Below are positions 9,061 to 16,566 of a DNA stretch of 23,108 nt, in pieces. This DNA comes from an uncultured Pseudomonadaceae bacterium (GTDB lineage Bacteria; Pseudomonadota; Gammaproteobacteria; Pseudomonadales; Pseudomonadaceae), in NCBI GenBank assembly GCA_947630465.1, contig CANRHT010000006.1:1-23108 (forward strand), read 5' to 3'. The translations under genes and the position numbers were made by a program. Under the pieces are notes generated by a model. That model saw only the letters and a program-made list of their open reading frames with translations, ran no database searches and was not told the origin of the DNA. Numbering within the stretch: the first letter of the stretch is position 1; each line of letters begins with the position of its first letter.

Positions 9061-9570
9061 TTAAATAGTGCAAGATTGCTGTGCGGGTAAGCGCTGTAGT
9101 GTTGGGTCGATAGGACAGTCGCGTAGCAAGTCTGCCAGTCGGCGGCCGTCAGCTAACTTAAAGTCTGTTGGGCATAAATCAGCTAAAGGTAACAAAACAA
9201 AAGGTCGCGCATGCATATGATAATGCGGAACGCAGAGGCGCTCGTCAGCCAGTATATGCTGGCCAAAGAGTAAAATATCTAAATCTAAAGTGCGTGGCCC
9301 CCAGCGCTCAGCTTTACGCACACGGCCCTGCTTGAGTTCAATGGCCTGCAGGTGATCGAGTAGTTGATGTGCTGTTAAAGTCGTAGCGAGGTGTGCGGCG
9401 GCATTGGTATAGCGCGGCTGGTCACTTGGACCTAACGGCGCGCTGGAATAATAAGCGGAGACAGCCACTAACTCTGTCTGTGGTAACTGAGACAGTGCGC
9501 TCAATGCGGCGTCCAGTTGTGCGACAGGTTCAGCGAGATTACTGCCTAAACCAATATACACCTGCTCCAT
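9061..9570 (-). CDS. folK: 2-amino-4-hydroxy-6-hydroxymethyldihydropteridine pyrophosphokinase
   Basis: A 169-residue HPPK, which pyrophosphorylates 6-hydroxymethyl-dihydropterin in folate synthesis. It has the N-terminal GLGSNL motif (7-12), the pterin-loop SSAPLGPSDQPRYTNA region (about 42-57) and the signature RWGPRTLDLDILLF, whose Asp96 and Asp98 bind magnesium. The PHYHMHARPFVLLPL segment near residue 115 is also conserved. Its ATG shares one base with the pcnB stop (TAATG), so translation is coupled to pcnB. Folate output links it loosely to panB, which uses methylene-tetrahydrofolate. Confidence 0.96.
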   Translation of the reverse strand: MEQVYIGLGSNLAEPVAQLDAALSALSQLPQTELVAVSAYYSSAPLGPSDQPRYTNAAAHLATTLTAHQLLDHLQAIELKQGRVRKAERWGPRTLDLDILLFGQHILADERLCVPHYHMHARPFVLLPLADLCPTDFKLADGRRLADLLRDCPIDPTLQRLPAQQSCTI

Positions 9571-10943
9571 TACTCTTGGCCTGCTTGCATGTGGCTGGGT
9601 TTGCTGGTGCGAGGCTTGCGGCGACGTTTGCGAGCAGGTGCGCCTTGACTGGATAAATTGCTGATCATGTCGCGGCGTTGGCTATCGCTGGCGTCTTGGT
9701 AGTCAGTCCACCAGTCACCTAGGTTGTGAGTATGCTCGCCAGCGCTTTCACGTAACAGCAAGAAATCATACCCGGCACGGAAACGCTGGTGGGCTAACAA
9801 CATATCGGCACGCTTGCCTGCACGACGCGGCAAGCGCTCTTGCATGTCCCATATTTCACGGGTAGGAATACTAAAGCGCTTGGGTATTGCTACTGTTTTT
9901 AATTGCTCGAGTAATACTTGATGCGCCGCCTCTTGCATGGCAGGCAAAGGATGCATACCGTCGTTTTGCAAGCTGATGGCGCGCGCGGTTAATGCGGGCC
10001 AAAGTAAGGCAGCAAATAAATACGCTGGAGTAACAGGTCGATCGGCGCTGATGCGCTTATCAGTATTGCTAAAGGCATTACGCAGTAAGCGATTAACATA
10101 TTCAGGGTTTTTCTCTAGCGCTTTGGCGGTGCTTGGGAACAGCGGCGCAAAGAGTCCGTATTCGCACAGCAGTTCATAGGTGCGCACCGCGTGGCCGCTG
10201 AGAAATAGCTTGAGGACTTCTTCGTACAAACGAGCAGCAGGAATGTCTCGCAGTAAATGCGCTAAGCGATGAATAGGCTCTGCAGTGCTGTCTTCAATGT
10301 CAAAATTGAGTTTGGCAGCAAAGCGTATCGCGCGCAGCATGCGTACGGGGTCTTCTAAATAGCGTTGTTCTGGATCGCCAATCAGGCGAATTAAGCGGCG
10401 CTGAATGTCAGCAAAACCAGTGCTGTAGTCATATACTTTTTCGTTGCTGACATCAAAGTACAGCGCATTCATGGTGAAATCGCGGCGTTGAGCATCATCA
10501 GCCATGCTGCCGTAAACGTTGTCACGTAAAATACGACCACTGGCATCGTGTGCCGAGCGGTCGTTGTTGTCATCGGTTGTTTGCGAGTGATCACTGCGAA
10601 AGGTCGCAACTTCAATCAGTTCACGACCAAAGTGCACGTGCACCAACTTAAAGCGTCGACCAATGATGCGTGAGTTGCGAAACTCATAACGCACTTGTTC
10701 GGGGGTGGCGCTGGTGGCCACATCAAAGTCTTTTGGAGTGACACCCAAGAGCGAGTCGCGCACACAACCGCCCACTAAATAAGCTTCAAAGCCGGCTTGC
10801 TGTAAACGTACGGCGACATTGGCTGAGTTGCGCGTGAAATCCGCGCAGCTTAAACGGTGCTCGTGTGCATCAAGTACGGTCGGGCCAGAGGGCTGTTTGG
10901 CCTTGCGTGAAAGGCGAAAGGGTTTAAAAAGCTTTTTCAGCAT
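9570..10943 (-). CDS. pcnB: Poly(A) polymerase I
   Basis: A 457-residue class II nucleotidyltransferase that adds 3' poly(A) tails to RNA and promotes decay. The nucleotidyltransferase core has LVGGCVRDSLLG (56-67) and the catalytic DFDVAT (72-77). RRDFTMNALYFD and YLEDPVRMLRAIRFAAKL follow, as expected. The last ~25 residues are strongly basic (RKRRRKPRTSK), as in PcnB rather than CCA-adding enzymes. The ATG at 10943 has only a weak ribosome binding site; pcnB starts are unusual in some bacteria, so a non-canonical upstream start is possible. A sigma-70-like promoter lies about 140 bases upstream (11086-11114), leaving a long 5' untranslated region. CrcZ is transcribed toward it, the arrangement known in Pseudomonas. 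Confidence 0.95.
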   Translation of the reverse strand: MLKKLFKPFRLSRKAKQPSGPTVLDAHEHRLSCADFTRNSANVAVRLQQAGFEAYLVGGCVRDSLLGVTPKDFDVATSATPEQVRYEFRNSRIIGRRFKLVHVHFGRELIEVATFRSDHSQTTDDNNDRSAHDASGRILRDNVYGSMADDAQRRDFTMNALYFDVSNEKVYDYSTGFADIQRRLIRLIGDPEQRYLEDPVRMLRAIRFAAKLNFDIEDSTAEPIHRLAHLLRDIPAARLYEEVLKLFLSGHAVRTYELLCEYGLFAPLFPSTAKALEKNPEYVNRLLRNAFSNTDKRISADRPVTPAYLFAALLWPALTARAISLQNDGMHPLPAMQEAAHQVLLEQLKTVAIPKRFSIPTREIWDMQERLPRRAGKRADMLLAHQRFRAGYDFLLLRESAGEHTHNLGDWWTDYQDASDSQRRDMISNLSSQGAPARKRRRKPRTSKPSHMQAGQE

Positions 10944-11085
10944 AGCAGGGCCTGTTTGCGACGAGCGACAAAAGAGGGAACGGTAAACGCTACGCGCAAT
11001 ACATACGACCGCGAAAGATGCGGTTCAGCCTGTGTAACTCGACGATAAAAAATATTGTAATGTGGGTTGCGTATCATAATTGGCG

Positions 11086-11114
11086 ATTCTACCACCGCTA
11101 GTGCGAGAGGTGAA
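11086..11114 (-). promoter_or_regulatory. Candidate sigma-70 promoter for pcnB
   Basis: Read on the minus strand, TTCACC (11114-11109) and TAGAAT (11091-11086) are separated by 17 bases, a good spacing with 4/6 and 5/6 matches to consensus. It lies between the CrcZ terminator and pcnB. I see no other gene in 10944-11201. Confidence 0.5.
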
Positions 11115-11190
11115 CGAGGAAAGTGATTAAGTCAATCAAGGTCAGTAGCGAGTAAGGGCGTTGAGGTGAAGGGAGTGTGATGGGGCTATT

Positions 11191-11543
11191 GAAATAATAG
11201 TATGGAGGAAGGCGAACCTTCCTCCATGTAATATGCTTGGCGTTGTTTTTATTATTGTGGCATTTTTGTTGTTGTTATCTGCCTGCTGTGTAACCAGCCT
11301 ATTGATCAGGCTGTAAAAGTTAACGGATTGCTTTGAATGCTGATGATCTTGTAGCTGTTTCAGTTAATACGGGTGCTGCATGATCTGCAGTTTTATTATT
11401 CTCGGATTATCTGTATCGCTACCTTCATTATCCTCTGCAAAGTAATCAGTTAGCTGCGTCTCCCATGCTGTTGTTTTTATTGTGCTGGAGCCGTTACGTC
11501 TTATTCTTATTATGGTTTTAGTATTTGTTATTGTTGTTATGTC
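11191..11543 (-). ncRNA. crcZ: CrcZ small RNA (Hfq/Crc-sequestering)
   Basis: A predicted RNA of about 350 nt, close to the size of Pseudomonas CrcZ, which binds Hfq/Crc and relieves carbon catabolite repression. Minus-strand AAYAAYAA motifs occur as an overlapping triple at 11538-11525 (AACAACAATAACAA), singly at 11400-11393, as a double at 11276-11266 and singly at 11256-11249; 11514-11507 matches at 7 of 8 positions. The 3' end is a perfect 11-bp hairpin with a 4-base loop (11202-11227) and a weak U tract. A sigma-54 promoter sits exactly where the 5' end should be, putting the start near 11543. It lies directly upstream of pcnB on the same strand, the known crcZ locus. A 76-codon Ile/Thr-rich frame inside it is an artefact of these repeats. 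The 5' and 3' ends are inferred. Confidence 0.85.
11202..11227 (-). terminator. CrcZ 3' hairpin terminator
   Basis: The arms ATGGAGGAAGG and CCTTCCTCCAT pair perfectly over 11 bp around a 4-base loop, UUCG in the minus-strand RNA. The minus strand continues ACTATTATTTC, a poor U tract, so efficiency is uncertain. Position and strength fit the end of CrcZ. Confidence 0.7.
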
Positions 11544-11553
11544 TAAATACAAA

Positions 11554-11568
11554 GCAGGTGCTGTGCCA
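11554..11568 (-). promoter_or_regulatory. Sigma-54 (-24/-12) promoter of crcZ
   Basis: On the minus strand the sequence is TGGCAC, five bases, then CTGC. This gives the obligatory GG-N10-GC spacing of RpoN promoters with a perfect -24 box and one mismatch in the -12 box. The predicted start is near 11542-11543, immediately before the first CA motif cluster. CrcZ of Pseudomonas is transcribed by RpoN with the activator CbrB. Confidence 0.8.
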
Positions 11569-11664
11569 TCTTTTTTAATTCTCTTATAAATCAATGGCTT
11601 ATGTTTTTTGTTGCCTGCTGGAGCTGTGTTGCGGTGCTCTGTGTAAGTGAGCCGTGGTGCGAAG

Positions 11665-11714
11665 TGTTACCTGTGGCTACGTTAGGTGTTACGTGCCGAG
11701 GGCTGGGGGTAACA
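11665..11714 (-). promoter_or_regulatory. Candidate CbrB upstream activating sites
   Basis: Three TGTTAC/GTAACA half-sites lie at 11665-11670, 11687-11692 and 11709-11714, each start exactly 22 bases from the next. Two point one way and the third is inverted, making a TGTTAC-N16-GTAACA inverted repeat. They sit about 100-160 bases upstream of the sigma-54 promoter, the normal place for enhancer sites. From memory, CbrB recognises TGTTAC/GTAACA inverted repeats; the exact published spacing should be checked. Confidence 0.6.
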
Positions 11715-11820
11715 GTGTGAGGCTGTTGTTGTTTTTGATCTGGCATGCTCAGCGCTGTTTATAGTCAAGACGCACTGAAAACCTTCGTGTGGCATTTGGA
11801 TGATCTGTTTTTACGGTTAG

Positions 11821-11834
11821 TTATATCGATATAA
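11821..11834. promoter_or_regulatory. Perfect 14-bp palindrome upstream of yeiH-type gene
   Basis: TTATATCGATATAA is fully self-complementary and about 90 bases before the start codon at 11923. Its right half plus the next base reads TATAAT, so it may overlap a -10 element for the plus strand, although no good -35 is visible. It could be an operator for a dimeric regulator. Nothing else in 11715-11922 is recognisable. Confidence 0.4.
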
Positions 11835-11922
11835 TCGGTTTTTATGTTGGTTTGAGGGCGTTTACACTGCGAGTTCTCAGGTGCTCTAGCAGCCCGCTTT
11901 ACACCCGCAAAGAGTGCTTACC

Positions 11923-13032
11923 ATGTTGACGCGAAAAAATACCCAAACTGTTCGTGATGCCTTACCTCGGTGGTTGCAGTTGCATACCAATTTAATGCTT
12001 GGGCTGCTGCTATGTGCAGGCTTGGCGGCTGGCGCCATGCTGTTAGGTGATATGCCTTGGCTGCAGGCGCATGGTCTATCAGCTTTAACCTTAGCTATTT
12101 TGTTGGGTTTTATTGTCGGTAATACGCTTTTTACCCAAGTAGCCGGCCATTGCTTGCCTGGAGTGCACTACGCTAAACAGTACTTACTGCGCTTGGGTAT
12201 TATTTTGTATGGCTTTCGTTTGACCTTTCAAGATATAGGGCATGTGGGTATGGCTGGCGTCTTGATTGATGCGCTGGTGGTGACCAGTACCTTTGCGCTG
12301 GCGCTATTGCTGGGGATTCGAGTGTTTAAGTTAGAGTGTGGCACAGCGATGTTGATTGGTATCGGTAGCTCTATTTGTGGTGCCGCGGCGATTATGGCTG
12401 CAGAGCCCGTATTAAAAGCACGGGCTGAGCAAATTACTGTGGCTGTGGCGACGGTTGTAGTGTTTGGCACTTTAGCTATTTTTGTTTACCCCTTGCTGCA
12501 CAGTTTAAACCTGCATTGGGGGTTATTAGAGACGACCGATTTTGCCTACGGAATGTTTGTGGGCTCTACTATTCATGAGGTTGCGCAAGTGGTAGCGGCG
12601 GGTGCTGCTATCAGCCCAGTCGCTGCTGATACGGCGGTGATCGCAAAAATGGTGCGAGTGATGATGCTGGCGCCGTTTTTAATTGTTTTGGCGGTGTATT
12701 TAGCGCGCAGGCAAGCTATACAGGTGGCTATGCCTAGTACTTCCAAGCAAGGCGTTTTTGCCGGGGTTACTGTGCCGTGGTTTGCTTTTATCTTTATTGC
12801 GGTGGCAGGTTTTAACTCTTTGCAATGGCTACCAGAAACAATGACTGTGCAGATTGCACAAGTGGATACGGGGTTGTTAGCGATGGCGATGGCAGGCTTG
12901 GGTTTAACCACTGAGATCAAGGCGATTCGCCGTGCAGGTTTAAAGCCGTTAATGTTAGCCAGCCTGTTGTTTGTCTGGTTAATTGTGGGCGGCGCTGCAC
13001 TGAACTACGCCATTACCGCTGTATTTGCTTAA
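11923..13032 (+). CDS. YeiH/UPF0324 family putative sulfate exporter
   Basis: A 369-residue, very hydrophobic inner-membrane protein with about ten predicted membrane segments. It carries family motifs NLMLGLLLCAGLAAGA near residue 20, KQYLLRLGIILYGFRLTF, IGIGSSICGAAAIMA and VGSTIHEVAQVVAAG. Databases usually label this family putative sulfate exporter; the substrate is not established, and in enterobacteria the gene is near a LysR regulator. I prefer the ATG at 11923, with AAAGAG eight bases upstream, over the in-frame GTG at 11914, which has no room for a ribosome binding site. It diverges from crcZ and stands where cbrB would normally be, with ruvA rather than its own operon partner downstream. 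No regulator gene is adjacent. Confidence 0.85.
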   Translation: MLTRKNTQTVRDALPRWLQLHTNLMLGLLLCAGLAAGAMLLGDMPWLQAHGLSALTLAILLGFIVGNTLFTQVAGHCLPGVHYAKQYLLRLGIILYGFRLTFQDIGHVGMAGVLIDALVVTSTFALALLLGIRVFKLECGTAMLIGIGSSICGAAAIMAAEPVLKARAEQITVAVATVVVFGTLAIFVYPLLHSLNLHWGLLETTDFAYGMFVGSTIHEVAQVVAAGAAISPVAADTAVIAKMVRVMMLAPFLIVLAVYLARRQAIQVAMPSTSKQGVFAGVTVPWFAFIFIAVAGFNSLQWLPETMTVQIAQVDTGLLAMAMAGLGLTTEIKAIRRAGLKPLMLASLLFVWLIVGGAALNYAITAVFA

Positions 13033-13143
13033 AGCCTTATGTTGGTCAGAAGTTTGGTTGGAGCTGTGTCGGTTTAATAGTGCTGTTACTAGGGCTGGCT
13101 CGGTGGTTGTGCATGATTCTGGCCTTGCCGTGCTTTAACTGTA

Positions 13144-13149
13144 TATAAT
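13144..13149 (+). promoter_or_regulatory. Candidate -10 box of ruvA promoter
   Basis: A perfect TATAAT preceded by TG lies 63 bases before the ruvA start. The -35 match is poor (TTGCCG is 13 bases away, too close), so an extended -10 promoter is possible. It would give ruvAB its own transcription start, needed here because ruvC is not upstream. Confidence 0.4.
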
Positions 13150-13211
13150 GCCAGCTTTTGCTGTTGGGCTTTGCGCTGCCTGCACGCGCTTTTTGTCGAT
13201 AAGGACTACTT

Positions 13212-13826
13212 GTGATTGGATACTTGCGTGGCACTTTGTTCGAAAAACAACCGCCGCACGTCATATTAGACGTCAATGGTGTAGGTTATGAGCTGGAAGT
13301 GCCTATGACCACTTTGTTTCAGCTGCCAGCGGTCGGCGAGCCACTGGTGTTGCATGTGCATTTGGTGGTGCGTGAAGATGCGCAGTTGCTCTACGGCTTT
13401 TATACAAAACGTGATCGAGCATTGTTTCGTGAGTTGATCCGTTTAAATGGTGTGGGGCCAAAGCTGGCGCTGGCGTTGATGTCAGGTCTGAGTGTTGATG
13501 AGCTGATTCAGTGTGTCAATGCTGAAGATACCAGTCGCTTGATGAAAGTGCCGGGTGTGGGTAAAAAAACGGCAGAGCGTTTATTGGTTGAATTAAAAGA
13601 CCGTTTTAAAAACTGGGATAGCACACCTTTGGCGGGCCAAGTCGCGATGGAACCGGCCGCTGCAGGCGCAGTCATAAACAGCCAGAGTGCTGAGAAGGAT
13701 GCAGTCAGCGCTTTAATCAGTTTAGGCTTTAAACCGGCTGAGGCGAGTCGTGCGGTTGGGCTGGTGGTTGAAGATGGCCTCAGCAGCGAAGACTTAATTC
13801 GTCGCGCTTTAAAAGGCATGGTGTGA
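13212..13826 (+). CDS. ruvA: Holliday junction DNA helicase subunit RuvA
   Basis: A 204-residue protein that binds four-way DNA junctions as a tetramer and loads RuvB for branch migration. It has an N-terminal OB-fold ([12 protein letters not shown], about 20-31), two helix-hairpin-helix motifs ([15 protein letters not shown] about 78-92 and [13 protein letters not shown] about 113-125), and the C-terminal RuvB-binding domain after a flexible Ala-rich linker (about 145-155). The start is a GTG at 13212, fixed by AAGGA six bases upstream and by the conserved (M)IGYLRG N-terminus. It is followed after 32 bases by ruvB. The usual partner ruvC is not upstream, and I saw no remnant of it in 13033-13211. 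Confidence 0.96.
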   Translation: MIGYLRGTLFEKQPPHVILDVNGVGYELEVPMTTLFQLPAVGEPLVLHVHLVVREDAQLLYGFYTKRDRALFRELIRLNGVGPKLALALMSGLSVDELIQCVNAEDTSRLMKVPGVGKKTAERLLVELKDRFKNWDSTPLAGQVAMEPAAAGAVINSQSAEKDAVSALISLGFKPAEASRAVGLVVEDGLSSEDLIRRALKGMV

Positions 13827-13858
13827 TTGCGCTACATTATTTGGGATAACTGCAGTTT

Positions 13859-14908
13859 ATGATTGAAGCTGATCGCTTAATTGACGCCACTCCGCGTGAG
13901 CGTGAGGAGCATATTGACCGCGCCATTCGTCCGCTGAGTCTGGCTGATTACATTGGCCAGCCGGTGGTGCGAGAGCAGATGGCGCTGTTTATGCAGGCTG
14001 CAAAAAACCGCTCTGAAGCGCTGGACCATACGCTGATTTTTGGGCCGCCCGGCTTAGGTAAAACCACGCTGGCCAATATTATTGCACAAGAAATGAATGT
14101 ATCGCTTAAAAGCACCTCAGGCCCAGTACTTGAGCGTCCAGGCGATTTGGCTGCCTTGCTGACCAATCTTGAAGAAGGCGATGTGCTCTTTATTGATGAG
14201 ATTCACCGCTTGCCGCCGATTGTTGAAGAAGTATTGTATCCGGCTATGGAAGATTTTCAGCTGGATATCATGATCGGTGAAGGTCCAGCGGCGCGTTCAA
14301 TTAAGTTGGATTTACCAGCCTTCACTTTGGTGGGTGCCACCACCCGCGCCGGAATGTTAACCAACCCACTGCGTGATCGCTTTGGTATTGTGCAGCGTTT
14401 AGAATTTTACAATGATACCGATTTGACGACCATCGTTTCGCGATCGGGTGGCATCTTAAAGATGCCGATTGAGCATGAGGGCGCGTATGAAATCGCCCGT
14501 CGTGCACGGGGTACGCCGCGTATTGCCAATCGTTTATTACGCCGCGTACGTGATTTTGCACAAGTGCGCGGTGATGGTCGTATCACCCAGTTGATTGCCA
14601 ATCAGGCGCTGAACCTGTTGGATGTGGATGAGCATGGCTTTGATCATCAAGATCGCCGGCTATTATTAGCCATGATCGAGAAGTTTGATGGCGGTCCTGT
14701 CGGCATTGATAGTTTGGCTGCTGCAATCAGTGAGGAACGACACACCATTGAAGATGTCCTAGAACCGTACTTGATTCAGCAGGGTTTTATTATGCGTACG
14801 CCACGTGGACGAGTGGTGACGCGTCACGCTTATCAGCATTTTGGTTTAAATGTGCCAGATCGCTTGCAAGATCCCAGCGTGTTAGCCATTTTTAGTGAAG
14901 ACGACTAA
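13859..14908 (+). CDS. ruvB: Holliday junction DNA helicase motor RuvB
   Basis: A 349-residue AAA+ ATPase forming hexameric rings that drive branch migration with RuvA. Walker A is GPPGLGKTT (62-70), Walker B is FIDEIH (111-116), sensor 1 is GATTRAG, and the arginine-finger region includes [17 protein letters not shown]. The winged-helix C-terminal domain ends with YQHFGL. Length is standard. The ATG at 13859 has only a weak ribosome binding site, but the N-terminus (MIEADRLI) matches the family. It is probably co-transcribed with ruvA; the tol genes follow on the same strand. Confidence 0.97.
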   Translation: MIEADRLIDATPREREEHIDRAIRPLSLADYIGQPVVREQMALFMQAAKNRSEALDHTLIFGPPGLGKTTLANIIAQEMNVSLKSTSGPVLERPGDLAALLTNLEEGDVLFIDEIHRLPPIVEEVLYPAMEDFQLDIMIGEGPAARSIKLDLPAFTLVGATTRAGMLTNPLRDRFGIVQRLEFYNDTDLTTIVSRSGGILKMPIEHEGAYEIARRARGTPRIANRLLRRVRDFAQVRGDGRITQLIANQALNLLDVDEHGFDHQDRRLLLAMIEKFDGGPVGIDSLAAAISEERHTIEDVLEPYLIQQGFIMRTPRGRVVTRHAYQHFGLNVPDRLQDPSVLAIFSEDD

Positions 14909-14957
14909 AAATATACCTGCGTTTTTGATTGGCAATTACACGAGGTAGCATTAAAGT

Positions 14958-15401
14958 ATGCGCGCATTAACAGCAGTATCGCGATTTACCTTTCCTTGTC
15001 GGGTCTACTACGAGGATACGGATGCAGGCGGCATCGTTTATTACGTGAATTATCTAAAATTCATGGAGCGTGCTCGCACTGAGCGTTTGCGTTATTTGGG
15101 CTTTTCTCAAGCGCAAATGGCCACCGAGAATCTACTGTTCGTTGTGCATTCCTCGCAAGCACGTTATCACGCTCCAGCTCGTTTAGACGATGAGCTGGTG
15201 GTGAGTGCGCAGGTGGAAGTATTAAAACGTGCCAGTTTGAAATTTTATCAGCAAGTGCGCCGCGCCAGTGATGATGTGTTGCTCTGTGAAGGGCATTTTA
15301 CTGTGGCCTGTGTGCATGCCGATACCCTAAAACCTCGGGGCATTCCCGAACAGTTATATGCGGCCTTTAAGGCTGATGTGCAAGATTTTGCAGGAGAGTA
15401 A
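14958..15401 (+). CDS. ybgC: Tol-Pal associated acyl-CoA thioesterase YbgC
   Basis: A 147-residue hotdog-fold thioesterase of the 4-hydroxybenzoyl-CoA thioesterase type, first gene of the tol-pal operon in many proteobacteria and linked to membrane phospholipid metabolism. The signature [17 protein letters not shown] (16-32) contains the expected catalytic Asp22, with [14 protein letters not shown] after it. At the position of Escherichia coli YbgC His25 (VYHASY) this protein has Tyr29 (VYYVNY). The gene starts at ATG 14958 with GAGG about eleven bases upstream and ends two bases before tolQ, indicating a single operon. Confidence 0.92.
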   Translation: MRALTAVSRFTFPCRVYYEDTDAGGIVYYVNYLKFMERARTERLRYLGFSQAQMATENLLFVVHSSQARYHAPARLDDELVVSAQVEVLKRASLKFYQQVRRASDDVLLCEGHFTVACVHADTLKPRGIPEQLYAAFKADVQDFAGE

Positions 15402-15403
15402 GC

Positions 15404-16099
15404 GTGGAAGCCAATGCCGTTGATCAGATGTCGATGTGGAGCCTAATCAGCAACGCCAGTCTGGTTGTTCAGTTTGTAATGTTGATCTTAGTGGGAGCCT
15501 CCATTACCTCATGGGTAATCATCTTCCAGCGCAGCCAATTACTGCGCGCTGCTCGTGCAGGCTTAAATAGTTTTGAAGATCGTTTCTGGTCCGGTACAGA
15601 CTTATCTAAACTCTACCGTCAGGTGTGTAATAACGCTGATCTGGATTCTGGTGTAGAGCAGATCTTTCGTGCTGGTTTCAAAGAGTTTTCACGCTTAAAC
15701 CAGCAGCCAGGCGCCAACCCCGATTCAGTAATGGAAGGCGTAGCACGCTCGATGCGTGTGGCGATTTCCCACGAAGAAGAAAAGCTTGAGCAAAGCCTAC
15801 CGTTTTTAGCCACGGTGGGTTCGACCAGTCCTTATATCGGTTTGTTCGGTACGGTCTGGGGCATCATGAACTCATTCCGCGGTTTAGCCCAAGTGCAGCA
15901 AGCCACTTTGGCGACGGTCGCGCCGGGTATTGCTGAGGCCTTGATTGCCACCGCCATTGGTTTGTTTGCGGCGATTCCTGCGGTGATTGCTTATAACCGT
16001 TTTGCCGCGCGCGGTGAAAATTTGATCGCGCGTTATTACACCTTTGCTGATGAGTTTCAAGCCATTTTGCATCGTAAAGTCCACTCCAAAGAGGATTAA
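15404..16099 (+). CDS. tolQ: Tol-Pal system protein TolQ
   Basis: A 231-residue inner-membrane protein of the TolQ/ExbB/MotA proton-channel family, which with TolR converts proton flow into motion of TolA. Three membrane segments are visible (about 18-40, 130-155 and 165-190), with a large cytoplasmic loop between the first and second. VGSTSPYIGLFGTVWGIMNSF and APGIAEALIATAIGLFAAIPAVIAYN are the conserved channel segments. It uses a GTG start at 15404, supported by GGAGA upstream and by the N-terminus MEANAVDQMSMWSLISNASL, which resembles Pseudomonas TolQ. Confidence 0.97.
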   Translation: MEANAVDQMSMWSLISNASLVVQFVMLILVGASITSWVIIFQRSQLLRAARAGLNSFEDRFWSGTDLSKLYRQVCNNADLDSGVEQIFRAGFKEFSRLNQQPGANPDSVMEGVARSMRVAISHEEEKLEQSLPFLATVGSTSPYIGLFGTVWGIMNSFRGLAQVQQATLATVAPGIAEALIATAIGLFAAIPAVIAYNRFAARGENLIARYYTFADEFQAILHRKVHSKED

Positions 16100-16107
16100 G
16101 GTGCCCC

Positions 16108-16566
16108 ATGCATAGAGGTCGGATTCGTAACCGTCGCAAACCCGTTGCTGAAATGAACGTGGTGCCTTATATCGACGTAATGCTGGTACTGCTGGTGATT
16201 TTTATGGTCACTGCACCCATGCTTAATCAAGGCGTAAAAGTTGATCTGCCACAGGTCAGTAGTGAAGTGTTGCCGCAAGATAATAATTCTATTGTGCTGA
16301 CCATTTCGATTCAGCCCGATAAGAGCTATTACTGGAATACCAGTACCGAAGTGGATGTCGACACAGTGCAAGATAAAGCAGTTGATCTGGCGCAAATGGT
16401 CAATGCAGCGCGTGCTATTTTGGCGGCGAATGCAGCCCAAGGTAAAAAGGTGCAAGTGTATGTACGTGCCGACAAAACAGTGGACTATGGCAGTGTTATG
16501 GCTGCGATGGGTGGCTTGCAGCAAGCAGGTGTGACTGATGTTGGCTTAATTACTGAGGCACCTTGA
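16108..16566 (+). CDS. tolR: Tol-Pal system protein TolR
   Basis: A 152-residue TolR/ExbD protein: a short cytoplasmic N-terminus, one membrane helix (about 21-41) and a periplasmic domain that contacts peptidoglycan. The helix carries the essential proton-pathway Asp23 in VPYIDVMLVLLVIFMV. The C-terminal VRADKTVDYGSVMAAMGGLQQAG is the family motif. It begins eight bases after tolQ with AAGGTG as ribosome binding site, and its TGA overlaps the tolA ATG by one base. Confidence 0.97.
   Translation: MHRGRIRNRRKPVAEMNVVPYIDVMLVLLVIFMVTAPMLNQGVKVDLPQVSSEVLPQDNNSIVLTISIQPDKSYYWNTSTEVDVDTVQDKAVDLAQMVNAARAILAANAAQGKKVQVYVRADKTVDYGSVMAAMGGLQQAGVTDVGLITEAP

Noticed and set aside
11364..11594. Minus-strand 76-codon frame starting with TTG, rich in Ile, Thr and Asn
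   Set aside because: It has no ribosome binding site, and its start lies upstream of the crcZ sigma-54 promoter. Its composition is explained by the repeated AAYAAYAA motifs of CrcZ.
13033..13211. Possible ruvC remnant before ruvA
   Set aside because: No reading frame resembling the RuvC catalytic motifs was visible on either strand; the stretch has stops in all frames and a -10-like box.
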